A stretch of 12,005 nt of DNA, from assembly GCA_013214245.1 (NCBI GenBank), contig JABSQE010000001.1:9089-21093 (forward strand), written 5' to 3'. Under the pieces are notes generated by a model, which did not search any database, was not told the DNA's origin, and saw only the letters and a list, made by a program, of their open reading frames with translations. Source of the DNA: Hyphomicrobiaceae bacterium. Lineage in GTDB: Bacteria > Pseudomonadota > Alphaproteobacteria > Rhizobiales > Hyphomicrobiaceae. Below, piece by piece: positions 1 through 7,858 of the stretch (within the stretch, counting starts at the first letter, position 1; each line of letters opens with the position of its first letter). Made by a program: the position numbers and the translations under genes.

Positions 1-130
1 GGGCTTAAAAATAGTTACTATTGAAGGTAAAATTTTAAATATTGGTGGAGCGTATCATGATCCAATTGGATCATGATACGCTCCACCAATATTTAAAATT
101 TTACCTTCAATAGTAACTATTTTTAAGCCC
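1..130. repeat. Perfect 130-bp palindrome at the window edge
   Basis: Bases 1-65 are the exact reverse complement of bases 66-130, with the centre between 65 and 66 inside tccaa|ttgga and no spacer or mismatch. The right arm (66-130) is coding sequence of glcD read on the minus strand; the left arm is its mirror image. The arm reaches base 1, so the true repeat may be longer than 65 bp. A spacer-free perfect inverted copy of gene-internal sequence is typical of a fold-back chimera from multiple-displacement amplification or an assembler turning back at a contig end. A real inverted duplication or closed hairpin terminus is possible but less likely, because a conserved gene is cut in mid-domain. 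Confidence 0.97.
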
Positions 131-687
131 AGTACATTGTTGAGTGTTGTACCATATTTCAAACATCGTACACCGCTCGAGTTAGTTGCAATATTACCGG
201 CAATGGTACAGGCAAGCTGGCTTGATGGATCAGGTGCAAAAAAATATCCCTCTGCGGCAACAGCCTCTGAAATTGCATAATTAGTAATACCGGCTTCAAC
301 TCGCATAAAGCGATTTGGGCAATCAATCTCTAAAACTTTGTTCATTCTAGAGATACAAACGACGATGCCATCCTCTGTAGGCAAAGCACCACCGCAAAGA
401 GAAGTGCCTGCACCACGTGGAAAAACTTTCAGGCGTTCTTTACTACAAAACCGCATCAAAATGCAAACTTGCTGGATTGTACTCGGCAACACTACCGCAA
501 GAGGTGTTTGTGAGTGAGTAACCAAAGCATCCATCTCATAGGCTCTTCTACCATCATAATCTGTAATGACAGAATCAACCCCCAATATTTCAGTAAGTTT
601 TTTTGTAATTCTATCTTTTTTTTTTAAAGTGTCCGGGTCAAATGGAAGAAACTTAGCTGATACCATCGCATTTATCTCATAATGCAT
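55..687 (-). CDS. glcD: Glycolate oxidase FAD-binding subunit GlcD, 3'-truncated
   Basis: This is the N-terminal part of the FAD-linked subunit of glycolate oxidase (GlcDEF), which oxidises glycolate to glyoxylate. The visible protein is a FAD_binding_4 (PCMH-type) domain: the FAD loop PRGAGTS lies at residues 90-96, followed by GGALP, then DPSSQLACTIAGN near 153-165 and CLKYGTT near 175-181, all hallmarks of the GlcD/D-lactate dehydrogenase family. Family members are about 480-500 residues. Here genuine sequence stops at about residue 207 (base 66), where the palindrome centre lies; the last residues IGS and the stop are mirror-image sequence, not the real end. The FAD-oxidase C-terminal domain is missing, as are glcE and glcF. 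The start could be Met1 or Met8 (666); neither has a clear Shine-Dalgarno sequence. A related FAD-linked 2-hydroxyacid dehydrogenase cannot be fully excluded. Confidence 0.88.
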   Translation of the reverse strand: MHYEINAMVSAKFLPFDPDTLKKKDRITKKLTEILGVDSVITDYDGRRAYEMDALVTHSQTPLAVVLPSTIQQVCILMRFCSKERLKVFPRGAGTSLCGGALPTEDGIVVCISRMNKVLEIDCPNRFMRVEAGITNYAISEAVAAEGYFFAPDPSSQLACTIAGNIATNSSGVRCLKYGTTLNNVLGLKIVTIEGKILNIGGAYHDPIGS

Positions 688-723
688 AAAGTTTATGGAA
701 TATTAGGCTAGTAGAGCTTTATT

Positions 724-752
724 ATTTAAAATAATTCATATCTATAACTCAA
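724..752 (-). promoter_or_regulatory. Candidate sigma-70-like promoter for glcD
   Basis: Read on the minus strand, TTGAGT (747-752) and TTAAAT (724-729) are separated by exactly 17 bases, which would start transcription about 30 bases before the glcD start. The match is moderate and the DNA is AT-rich, so it could be chance. Confidence 0.27.
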
Positions 753-888
753 CATTCAAGCAACCAGACATTAACACTGTAGATAAATATTGATAAGTAG
801 TCTGGGTATATCAATTAAATAAGACCTTGTGTAAATCACCGACTGATATAAAAGACTTTTCTATTTTTAGATAAATCGTTATGGGTAG

Positions 889-919
889 TGCCCTTGTAAT
901 ACTTAGGGCAAGTAGTATT
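889..919. other. Interlocking inverted repeats, possible pseudoknot
   Basis: Two 6-bp inverted repeats interlock. The first pairs tgccct (889-894) with agggca (905-910). The second pairs aatact (898-903, inside the first loop) with agtatt (914-919). The topology fits an H-type pseudoknot or two mutually exclusive hairpins on either strand. On the minus strand it lies a little over 200 bases before glcD, outside the short leader predicted from the candidate promoter. Function is unknown. Confidence 0.3.
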
Positions 920-1102
920 TAATCACTGGATAAAATTTATTAGTGGGGACTAACAGTAAACCGCCGATACGGCAAAAAAAGTCTATTACTTTCTTACATA
1001 TTTCGGGTAGCTAATCGCGTTACGCCTTAAGCGCTCTGCTATATCGAATTCTTGAACTAATATTCAAATTCACATTTAATTGAATAACCACAAATCAGCA
1101 CT

Positions 1103-1138
1103 AAATAAAGGCTCTCAGGTTCTTTTGAAGTAGAGGCC
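1103..1138 (-). terminator. Candidate intrinsic terminator of mrcA
   Basis: On the minus strand, about 90 bases after the mrcA stop, GGCCTC pairs with GAG-A-GCC (one bulged A). An inner TTC/GAA pair closes an AAAA loop across a three-base internal loop, and TTTATTT follows immediately. The stem is imperfect and the U tract is interrupted, so this is a plausible but weak rho-independent terminator. Confidence 0.35.
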
Positions 1139-1227
1139 AAATTATCATTTATGATCTATTCACTTTCATCGTTCGCACTGGTCACGACAACCTTGAGCCG
1201 AGATTTATTACATAGACTAAATAACTA

Positions 1228-3804
1228 TCAATAAACATTACCTCGGCCAGAACTAACGTTTTGCTGCACGCTTCCATAAACACCGTCAGCGCTTTGATAA
1301 CCTAGAAATGAATTCGGTTCATCTGGCTCTTCATTTGACTTAAAAGCTTCCTCTATTGTATCTGTTTTTCCTGACACAGCTCGTAGACCTGTCATTCGAT
1401 CAACCATTATTAATTTGATTCCTGGTGGGATGTTAAATGGTGCCGGTTGCTTTCCTGCTAAAGCCATCTTCATAAAGTTTGCGAAGATAGGAGCTGCAAT
1501 TTGCCCACCAGTTGCAAACTTTCCCATGGGTTTCGGTGCATCATATCCAACATATACGCCAGCTACCAGGTTCGGTGAATAACCAACAAACCAAATATCC
1601 TTCGAGTCATTCGTAGTCCCAGTTTTTCCGGCCAAAGGCATGTTCTTAATAATAGTTCGAATTTTACTTGCCGTTCCTCTTTCAACAACGCCTTGAAGCA
1701 TAGATGTAATCTGATACGCCGTATGTGGATCAATTATCTGCACTCGATCATCTAAAACATCTGGCTCTGGTTGATTTTGCCAGACTAAGGCATCGCATTT
1801 AGCGCACTTACGTTTATCATGCCGCCACACTGTTCGCCCCCAACGATCTTGAATTCGATCAATTAAAGTTGGTTCAACCTTTCGCCCTCCATTTGCCAAA
1901 ATAGCATACGCTGCAACCATTCGCATGAGTGTGGTCTCACCAGCTCCCAGCGACATAGAGAGAACAGGCAGCAAATTTGCATAGACACCAAATTTATTAA
2001 TTGCATATTCTTTGATAAGCGGCATACCTATATCTTGTGCCAAGCGTACTGTCATTTGATTGCGTGATTTTTCAATACCAAGTCGAAGAGTTGAGGGACC
2101 GTATGACTGGTTCTTATCGTAATTTTCTGGACGCCACACATCCTTATCAGGACCTTGATCAACTTCAATAGGTGCATCGAGAACTATACTGGTAGATTTG
2201 TATCCATTATCAATTGCTGCTGCATAAACAAGTGGCTTGAAAGCCGAGCCAGGCTGTCTTCTAGCTTGAACCGAACGATCGAACTGACTGATAGAAAATG
2301 AAAAACCACCTACAACCGCCAACACACGCCCTGTATGAGGGTCCATTACAGCCATACCTCCACCTACTTCGGGGATTTGCATAAGCTGCCATGCCACTGT
2401 GCGCTTACCCTTCTTTTTTGGTGCTAAATAAATAACATCACCTACAGATACAATTTCAGAAGTTTTTCTAGGTGGCTCTCCTTTTGGCTTGTCTGTTCCG
2501 TTAAATTTACCAGCCCAAAGCATGTCTGCGAGCTGTATTTCCACGGTATTACGTGTTTTTAAAGCTAGACGATCTTGATTTATATCAGGACGCAAGCCGA
2601 CAGTAATTTTTTTTGGATAGACACGTATAACCACTCCAAGCCTCCAGGGTGCAAAGTCCGCAGGCATTGCACTTTTCGCGAGCTCTTCCCCCCAATCGAG
2701 GGTAGCGTCAATACGTTTAACTGCACCCCGCCAACCTTTTGAACGGTCAAACTTAATAAGTCCGTCTAATAGTGCTTTGCGCGCATGTTGTTGTAGATAA
2801 GGATCCAGAGTTGTGCGGACAGACAAACCACCACCGTAGAGCTTATCTCGATCAATCAAAACATCACCATCCTCAGTAGCAAGTTTAGTTTTCAACATTG
2901 TACGTCTCACTTGCTCGGAAAAATATTCCGCTGTAAAATTGTGTGTGCCAAAGGGCCTGAAATTTACAACAATTGACTTTTGACGGGCCTCTTCAGCCTT
3001 TTTAAAGGTGATATGGCCATTTTCTGCCATCTCTCCTAAAATCCAATTCCTGCGAGCAGTAGCGCGTTTTTTATGTCGAATTGGATGATATTTGCTGGGT
3101 GCCTTTGGAAGAACAGCTAAGTAAGCGGCCTCCTCAATTGTAAGATCTTTGAGTTCCTTGTTAAAGTAATTGAGCGCAGCAGCCGCGATGCCGTATGATC
3201 CGTTCCCCAAATATATTTCGTTAAGGTAAAGTTCAAGAATTTTTTCTTTTTTGAAAGTTTGTTCAATGCGTAACGCAAGTATTGCTTCTTTAAGCTTCCG
3301 TCGAAAAGAACGCTCATTAGAAAGTAAAAAATTTTTCGCAACTTGTTGCGTTATGGTGGAAGCGCCAACAAGTCTCTGGCGCATGATAAGATGTTTGTAG
3401 AGGGCGATTATAATTCCACGATAATCAAGTCCAGTATGTGAAAAAAAATTTTTGTCTTCAGCAGAGAGAAAAGCTCCGACAACCAACTGCGGAACGCTAT
3501 TAATAGGCGTAAAAATTCGCCGCTCTTTGGCATATTCAGCAATTAAAGAGCCATTATTAGCATGTATACGCGTCATAACTGGAGGTTCGTATTTTGCTAA
3601 GTTTTCGTGACTAGGAAGGTCTTGCGATGCTTTCCAGATAAAGTAGCTCGCAATCACCACGCCGCTTACGCCAACGAAGAAACCTAGTGATAATAAAAAG
3701 GCGATAACACCAACGATGATTTTTTTACTTCTGCGTCTCTTATGCGGCTCTCGTTTTACGGAGTGCTGAGTGTTACGCAAATAGATGGGCCGAGATATAA
3801 GCAT
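1228..3804 (-). CDS. mrcA: Penicillin-binding protein 1A (bifunctional peptidoglycan synthase)
   Basis: Class A PBP that polymerises lipid II into glycan strands and cross-links them, anchored in the inner membrane with its catalytic domains in the periplasm. The 858-residue protein has a basic cytoplasmic tail (HKRRRSKK, residues 21-28) and one membrane segment (about 29-57). The GT51 domain shows EDKNFFSHTG with catalytic Glu116, GASTITQQ (147-154), RKLKE with the second Glu173, and LELYLNEIYLGNGSYG. A PCB_OB-like insert lies near 360-470. The transpeptidase has S520-A-F-K523, S580-R-N and K727-T-G, so both activities look intact. A CxxC pair (Cys667, Cys670) lies between the SRN and KTG motifs. 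Length is normal for alphaproteobacteria. The start is the only ATG before the basic tail; no strong Shine-Dalgarno sequence is visible. The usual alphaproteobacterial neighbours (amidase amiC and rne upstream, prfB downstream) are absent. Confidence 0.96.
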   Translation of the reverse strand: MLISRPIYLRNTQHSVKREPHKRRRSKKIIVGVIAFLLSLGFFVGVSGVVIASYFIWKASQDLPSHENLAKYEPPVMTRIHANNGSLIAEYAKERRIFTPINSVPQLVVGAFLSAEDKNFFSHTGLDYRGIIIALYKHLIMRQRLVGASTITQQVAKNFLLSNERSFRRKLKEAILALRIEQTFKKEKILELYLNEIYLGNGSYGIAAAALNYFNKELKDLTIEEAAYLAVLPKAPSKYHPIRHKKRATARRNWILGEMAENGHITFKKAEEARQKSIVVNFRPFGTHNFTAEYFSEQVRRTMLKTKLATEDGDVLIDRDKLYGGGLSVRTTLDPYLQQHARKALLDGLIKFDRSKGWRGAVKRIDATLDWGEELAKSAMPADFAPWRLGVVIRVYPKKITVGLRPDINQDRLALKTRNTVEIQLADMLWAGKFNGTDKPKGEPPRKTSEIVSVGDVIYLAPKKKGKRTVAWQLMQIPEVGGGMAVMDPHTGRVLAVVGGFSFSISQFDRSVQARRQPGSAFKPLVYAAAIDNGYKSTSIVLDAPIEVDQGPDKDVWRPENYDKNQSYGPSTLRLGIEKSRNQMTVRLAQDIGMPLIKEYAINKFGVYANLLPVLSMSLGAGETTLMRMVAAYAILANGGRKVEPTLIDRIQDRWGRTVWRHDKRKCAKCDALVWQNQPEPDVLDDRVQIIDPHTAYQITSMLQGVVERGTASKIRTIIKNMPLAGKTGTTNDSKDIWFVGYSPNLVAGVYVGYDAPKPMGKFATGGQIAAPIFANFMKMALAGKQPAPFNIPPGIKLIMVDRMTGLRAVSGKTDTIEEAFKSNEEPDEPNSFLGYQSADGVYGSVQQNVSSGRGNVY

Positions 3805-4593
3805 GGAGCTCTATAGACCTAATGAGTTAGTACTTTTTTACAAACGGCATACTGCGTGCCAAACACATAATACTAGGACACTTATAGACACTTACGCAAA
3901 TATGTATACTTTATAACTGGTTTCTAGCACAATACCAATGCGTGTTTAAACTATTCTCTACAATTTAATCTTGAAAAAAACTTTCATAAAAGTAAGCGCA
4001 TTAATTAATGCTGACACCACACAAATTTAAATCAAAAACTTAGGCACAAAAGCTTTTTTTATGATGGTGCAGTCACTCTTTAGAGCAGAACAGTTTAATA
4101 ATCATACTATATCTCTGCCAGCGCACAAGAATACTAAATAGTTGTCGGCTATGCGGAATATGATTTACGAGAGTATATTTTAAGATGCGCGCTGTAATGA
4201 AAACGTTAATTCAGCAAAGCTAGCAACAGTAAAAATTAAGGAACTTAACAAAATGAGGAATTTATACCAAGCAAAGTTTCAAGATTACAGATACGAGACT
4301 TAATGTTGCGCGCCTAAGATTAGCGACTTCATTTTTTCTAAGACCTAAACTAATTCTTTATACTTCTATCGGGTATATACACATTTCCAATCGTGACATG
4401 TGAAAGACTATTTTCTACCAAGAATTATTTAGAGAAATGAAAAACCAAGTCAGACAGAAGCGGTTGGTACGCCGCAAAGAAGAATTTTAAAGCGAATTGG
4501 GTATGCCTGTTCAAGTCTTGATATTATTCAAGAAGAGGTTACTAAGATTGCTGTTTATACTAGGATGTAGGCAGAAGCATTTTCATTGATGAT
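3805..4593. other. Gene-poor gap between mrcA and the SDR gene
   Basis: There are 789 bases. The left end holds the candidate mrcA promoter and the right end a broken small gene (4433-4614, plus strand). The middle (about 3960-4430) is AT-rich with stops in every frame I read. A 16-codon frame (ATG at 4253) has an upstream taagga but no recognisable product, so I do not call it a gene. No tRNA or structured RNA was recognised. Confidence 0.55.
3910..3938 (-). promoter_or_regulatory. Candidate sigma-70-like promoter for mrcA
   Basis: On the minus strand, TTGGTA (3933-3938) and TATAAA (3910-3915) are separated by 17 bases, giving a leader of roughly 100 bases before the mrcA ATG. An overlapping alternative is TTGTGC with TATACA 18 bases downstream. 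Either would fit; AT-rich background lowers confidence. Confidence 0.38.
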
Positions 4594-4614
4594 CTAACTT
4601 TTAAAGCTCTTTAG
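4433..4614 (+). pseudogene. Probable remnant of a small unidentified protein gene
   Basis: From 4433 the plus strand is open for 45 codons (RNEKPSQTEA, then TPQRRILKRIGYACSSLDII, QEEVTKIAVYTRM) before a TAG at 4568. Beyond it AEAFS continues in frame. A single-base shift then gives DDLTFKAL and a TAG at 4612-4614. The wording is protein-like: a basic amphipathic stretch followed by an acidic helix, with none of the low-complexity look of the surrounding AT-rich DNA. There is no ATG at the front in this frame. I read this as a gene of roughly 60 codons or more that has lost its start and gained a nonsense codon and a frameshift. I do not recognise the family. It would end a few bases inside the convergent SDR gene. 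Confidence 0.42.
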
Positions 4615-5361
4615 AATAAAATTAGTGATACACCAAAAGTAGAGATGGTAAGGCAGGATACGAGCTAGCTTAAGAAGATAAACTAAGCGCAATGGAAATG
4701 CAATTTCAAAGTGGCGCTTGCACAAACCTGTAATTATACGTTTTGATGCCATTTCTGGTTTCATGATGAACGGCATTGGAAAATCATTTTTTTTTGTCAT
4801 TGCTGTTTCAACAAATCCAGGATTAACTACGCTAATGGTAATACCCTTCTTTTTAAGGTCCAGATAAAGACTTTCAGCCAAGCTTATCAATGCGGCTTTT
4901 GTTGATCCATAAACAGCAGATTTAGGAAGGCCTCTATAACCTGCTACCGAGGCTATAATTGCAATTTGTCCCTCTTTACGTTCTATAAAGCTAGGCATTA
5001 TTGCACCAAGCATATTATGCACACCACCCACGTTTATATCAAAACTCTGTTTTGCTTTTACTAAATCAAAATCTTCAGCATTCATAGGATGCCAAACCGC
5101 AGCACAGAAGACCACAAGGTCAATAGGACCCAAAATCATTCTTATCTTTTTATAAGCCTCTGATACCGCTATTGCTTCACTAACATCTACAGGAACTGGT
5201 GTAATAGTATCAAAACGATTATTAAGCTCAACAAGCTCACTTTTTGAGCGCGCACTGACAACAGTTTTGACACTTTGTTTAGCTAAATCTAAAGACAGCT
5301 GCCTCCCTATTCCCGAACTAGCACCAATAATCCACGCTGTCTTCCATGGTACGGTCATCAT
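4594..5361 (-). CDS. Short-chain dehydrogenase/reductase (SDR), NAD(P)-dependent
   Basis: A complete classical SDR of 255 residues with a Rossmann fold. The cofactor loop is GASSGIG (residues 13-19), the NNAG position reads CAAVW (86-90), and the active-site tetrad is Asn110, Ser138, Tyr151 and Lys155 (YGSTK), followed by the PGFVETAM segment that closes over cofactor and substrate. The substrate cannot be told from sequence. The basic, hydrophobic C-terminal tail (about 221-252) may associate with the membrane. From memory, the phrase pattern (SVAGYRGLP, NDFPMPF) resembles SDRs found beside cyclopropane-fatty-acid synthase genes in Proteobacteria, but no such gene is present here. Two adjacent ATG codons begin the frame and neither has a good Shine-Dalgarno sequence. 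It stands alone, convergent with the decayed gene on its 3' side. Confidence 0.9.
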   Translation of the reverse strand: MMTVPWKTAWIIGASSGIGRQLSLDLAKQSVKTVVSARSKSELVELNNRFDTITPVPVDVSEAIAVSEAYKKIRMILGPIDLVVFCAAVWHPMNAEDFDLVKAKQSFDINVGGVHNMLGAIMPSFIERKEGQIAIIASVAGYRGLPKSAVYGSTKAALISLAESLYLDLKKKGITISVVNPGFVETAMTKKNDFPMPFIMKPEMASKRIITGLCKRHFEIAFPLRLVYLLKLARILPYHLYFWCITNFILKSFKS

Positions 5362-6419
5362 GTATGTAATTAAAACCTTTGTTATTTATGGGTATATGAC
5401 AGTTATTTTTCATAAAAATATATGAAAAATAGTTTTTTTGATGAAGCTCTTCTGTTTAGTTTAATTGCAGATTAGGGATTAATACATTGCTATACAGCCG
5501 TATTTGTTCCTCAAACACATGAACTTAGTTTGTTGTATAGATATATATATATTCCTAAATAATCGGAAAAAATATTTCTGCTCTAGTCTGGTGAAAACTA
5601 AGATTTTTATTTGATTGCATGACGTTTTACCTCTTTGGTAATTAATTAGATCGCAACTAGTTGAGATTATTCATTTGGTAAAGCTATTGCTAAAACGCGT
5701 TACGTGATAATATATCTAGATAATATGGCTTAAACCAAATTACCATCAAGGGCTATGATTAAAGACTACAAAAAGCCAAGATGTAAATGAGCTGCAACGC
5801 TTTTTGAAGTTTCTCTGATGTGAATTCCGTGACTATGTGGCATTCGCTTAATACAAAAAAATAACCGTACAAAAGCAAGTTTATTTATTTTGACTTATTC
5901 GAAATTTTCTTGAATTGCTTGCTTTGCACAGGTACTTCAATAAGTAAGTATGCAATGCTGAAATATTATTGTTCGATAAAAATGTCAAAATTAATGCAAC
6001 TTCTTCCAGGTTCGCATGTAGGCATAAGGGTTTTCTAAGTGCGTTATGATTATTGACTTTTGTGTCAGTATCTGGTGTTTTTTATAAGTGTACAAACATT
6101 GTAAACGATCTTTGTGTGCGTAAGTGATGTTTTAAAACTATGAGTTGTGTACTAAATGTGTGTATATACCGTTGATAGGCTCCAAACATATGATCAGCAT
6201 GCGTCAAGTTGCGATCAAGCAGTACAGCCCTCCGAGCTGTTATAGTAATAACAAACATGCATTTTGCTATAACATTATACAGTTGAGTTCTGCGATACTT
6301 GAACGATCCGATATCCCGAGTTGGGTAGCATAACTCATGTCGAGATAAAGGTTGGAATAAAAAATCCACCGCTTCGCGACGTTCAACCTAGCCAGGTCAT
6401 AATGTGGCTGTGATGAGCT
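5362..6419. other. Large gene-poor gap upstream of hemA
   Basis: This 1,058-base stretch is the longest in the window without a recognisable gene. It starts with the AT hairpin at 5404-5439 and contains an 8-bp inverted repeat (caaaaagc 5769-5776, gctttttg 5799-5806, 22-base loop). Base composition becomes less AT-rich from about 6170 towards hemA. Open frames of about 60-95 codons exist on both strands near 6082-6509, but they overlap one another and read as no known protein. No tRNA, rRNA or convincing promoter was seen. It probably represents one or more fully eroded genes plus the hemA leader. Confidence 0.5.
5404..5439 (+). terminator. AT-rich hairpin followed by a T run
   Basis: An 11-bp perfect stem (5404-5414 with 5421-5431, arms tatttttcata and tatgaaaaata) with a six-base loop is followed on the plus strand by seven Ts (5433-5439). 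In shape it is a plus-strand intrinsic terminator, though the stem is almost all A-T and no plus-strand gene precedes it. It sits 43 bases before the SDR start, so a binding-site role for that gene is an alternative. Confidence 0.3.
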
Positions 6420-6447
6420 TTGACAGACGCCAATCGTATCTGTGAAC

Positions 6448-6464
6448 GGAAAGGCCGTACTTTG
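6448..6464 (+). promoter_or_regulatory. Ribosome binding site and TTG start of hemA
   Basis: The sequence ggaaagg (6448-6454) lies seven bases before TTG 6462. An in-frame stop at 6414 and the absence of ATG or GTG leave only TTG 6420 or 6462 as starts. The 6462 choice matches the usual family N-terminus. Confidence 0.5.
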
Positions 6465-7739
6465 GGCAAGTTTGATAATCATTTTCAAAAGGCTATCGAG
6501 GCCCTTCACTCCGAGGGGCGATATCGGGTTTTTGCCAATCTCGAACGTCGTGGCGCAGCGTTTCCGTTGTCCTGGCTTTACGAAGGAAACACGCGCCGTG
6601 AAGTAGTAATTTGGTGCTCAAACGATTATCTCGGTATGGGGAAGCATCCAAGCGTAGTCCAGGCTATGATGGATGCCGCTGAGCGGATTGGAGTTGGAGC
6701 CGGAGGAACTCGGAATATCTCAGGCACTCACCTGCCAATAATAGAATTAGAAGGCGAGCTAGCCGATCTTCATGGTAAAGAATCTGCGCTGGTATTTACT
6801 TCTGGTTACGTCTCTAACATTGCTGGCATATCAACGATATCCAAAGTTCTCCCCGATTGCATAATTTTTTCAGATGAGCTGAACCACGCCTCTATGATAG
6901 ATGGTATGCGTAATTCTGGAGCTCCAAAAAAAATCTTTCGCCATAATGACGTGGCTCATCTAAAAAATCTACTTTCCGAGGTGCCTTTAGGACGTCCGAA
7001 AATTATTGCGTTCGAAAGCGTATACTCAATGGACGGAGACATTTCACCTATTTCCGATTTTTGTGACCTTGCTGACGAATATAACGCTCTAACTTATATT
7101 GATGAAGTTCATGCCGTTGGCATGTACGGACCACGAGGTGGCGGCATTGCAGAACAAGAAGGCCTATTAGACCGGATCGATGTTATTGAGGGAACTTTAG
7201 CGAAGGCTTTTGGTACGCTTGGTGGTTATATAACCGGAAGTGCTGCGCTAATTGATGCAGTACGCTCCTACGCACCATCATTTATTTTCACAACAGCACT
7301 CCCTCGCCCTGTGGCAGCGGCGGCCACAGCTTCTATACGTCATCTAAAGATATCTACTTCCGAACGAGAAGGCCAACAACAAGCCGTTGCTAAACTTAAA
7401 AAACTACTTGTAATGGCAGGACTACCGCTAATGTCCTCTAATACTCACATCATACCGATCTTTGTAGGAGATGCTGTACAATGCAAAAAGGCTAGTGACA
7501 GATTGCTAGAAAAGCACAATATCTACATCCAACCTATTAATTATCCTACCGTTCCAAAAGGGACTGAACGTTTACGTATTACACCAACTCCTCACCACAC
7601 TGAACATATGATACTAGAACTGTGCGATGCTCTGGTTGAAACTTGGGAAACACTCTCTTTACCTTGTGATGGTGTAAAACACGTTGTCCCTATGCATCAA
7701 CATGTAAGTTTGCAGCCTTTTCCAGCATCAGGTGGTTGA
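6462..7739 (+). CDS. hemA: 5-aminolevulinate synthase (C4 pathway)
   Basis: PLP enzyme condensing glycine with succinyl-CoA to 5-aminolevulinate, the first step of tetrapyrrole synthesis in alphaproteobacteria. Counting from the TTG at 6462 the protein has 425 residues; the family is near 405, and the excess is a C-terminal tail (VVPMHQHVSL). Visible motifs in order are GRYRVF at the N-terminus, CSNDYLGMG, the glycine-rich GVGAGGTRNISGTH, DELNHASMIDG, YIDEVHAVGMYGPRGGG, the PLP lysine in TLAKAFG (residue 248 in this count), FIFTTALP, and NYPTVPKGTERLRITPTP, which separates ALAS from BioF and Kbl. No ATG or GTG precedes GRYRVF in frame. TTG 6462 places the start 18 residues before it, as in relatives, and has ggaaagg seven bases upstream; TTG 6420 is the alternative. 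hrcA follows 119 bases downstream. Confidence 0.95.
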   Translation: MGKFDNHFQKAIEALHSEGRYRVFANLERRGAAFPLSWLYEGNTRREVVIWCSNDYLGMGKHPSVVQAMMDAAERIGVGAGGTRNISGTHLPIIELEGELADLHGKESALVFTSGYVSNIAGISTISKVLPDCIIFSDELNHASMIDGMRNSGAPKKIFRHNDVAHLKNLLSEVPLGRPKIIAFESVYSMDGDISPISDFCDLADEYNALTYIDEVHAVGMYGPRGGGIAEQEGLLDRIDVIEGTLAKAFGTLGGYITGSAALIDAVRSYAPSFIFTTALPRPVAAAATASIRHLKISTSEREGQQQAVAKLKKLLVMAGLPLMSSNTHIIPIFVGDAVQCKKASDRLLEKHNIYIQPINYPTVPKGTERLRITPTPHHTEHMILELCDALVETWETLSLPCDGVKHVVPMHQHVSLQPFPASGG

Positions 7740-7858
7740 TAAATTTATATAGTTATATATTTTGGTTCTCCAACGCGAACGTCACTCTTAGACCAACTTC
7801 ACATTTCATACAACGACTAATGGGTGAGTTGTGCACGACGAAGAGGCATTATCGCATT

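Larger units (their letters stand above)
688..1227. other. Gene-poor gap between glcD and mrcA
   Basis: There are 540 bases without a recognisable gene. The stretch holds the candidate glcD promoter, a nested inverted-repeat element (889-919) and a candidate mrcA terminator (1103-1138). I saw no tRNA T-loop signature and no frame reading as a known protein. In related bacteria prfB often follows mrcA; nothing here reads as prfB. Confidence 0.6.

Noticed and set aside
1..130. Closed hairpin telomere of a linear replicon
   Set aside because: The palindrome lies inside conserved glcD coding sequence, so a natural chromosome end here would destroy the gene. An artefact explains it more simply, though I keep the alternative open in the finding.
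5769..5806. 8-bp inverted repeat caaaaagc/gctttttg as a terminator
   Set aside because: The 22-base loop, lack of a trailing T run and lack of an adjacent gene make it unconvincing.
6082..6509. Three overlapping open frames of 62-95 codons on both strands upstream of hemA
   Set aside because: They overlap one another, have no recognisable domain or good ribosome binding site, and one runs antisense into the hemA start. They look like chance frames in a locally less AT-rich stretch.
7736..7858. 41-residue N-terminal extension of HrcA from TTG 7736
   Set aside because: The extension overlaps the hemA stop and has no resemblance to HrcA N-termini; ATG 7859 gives the usual family length.
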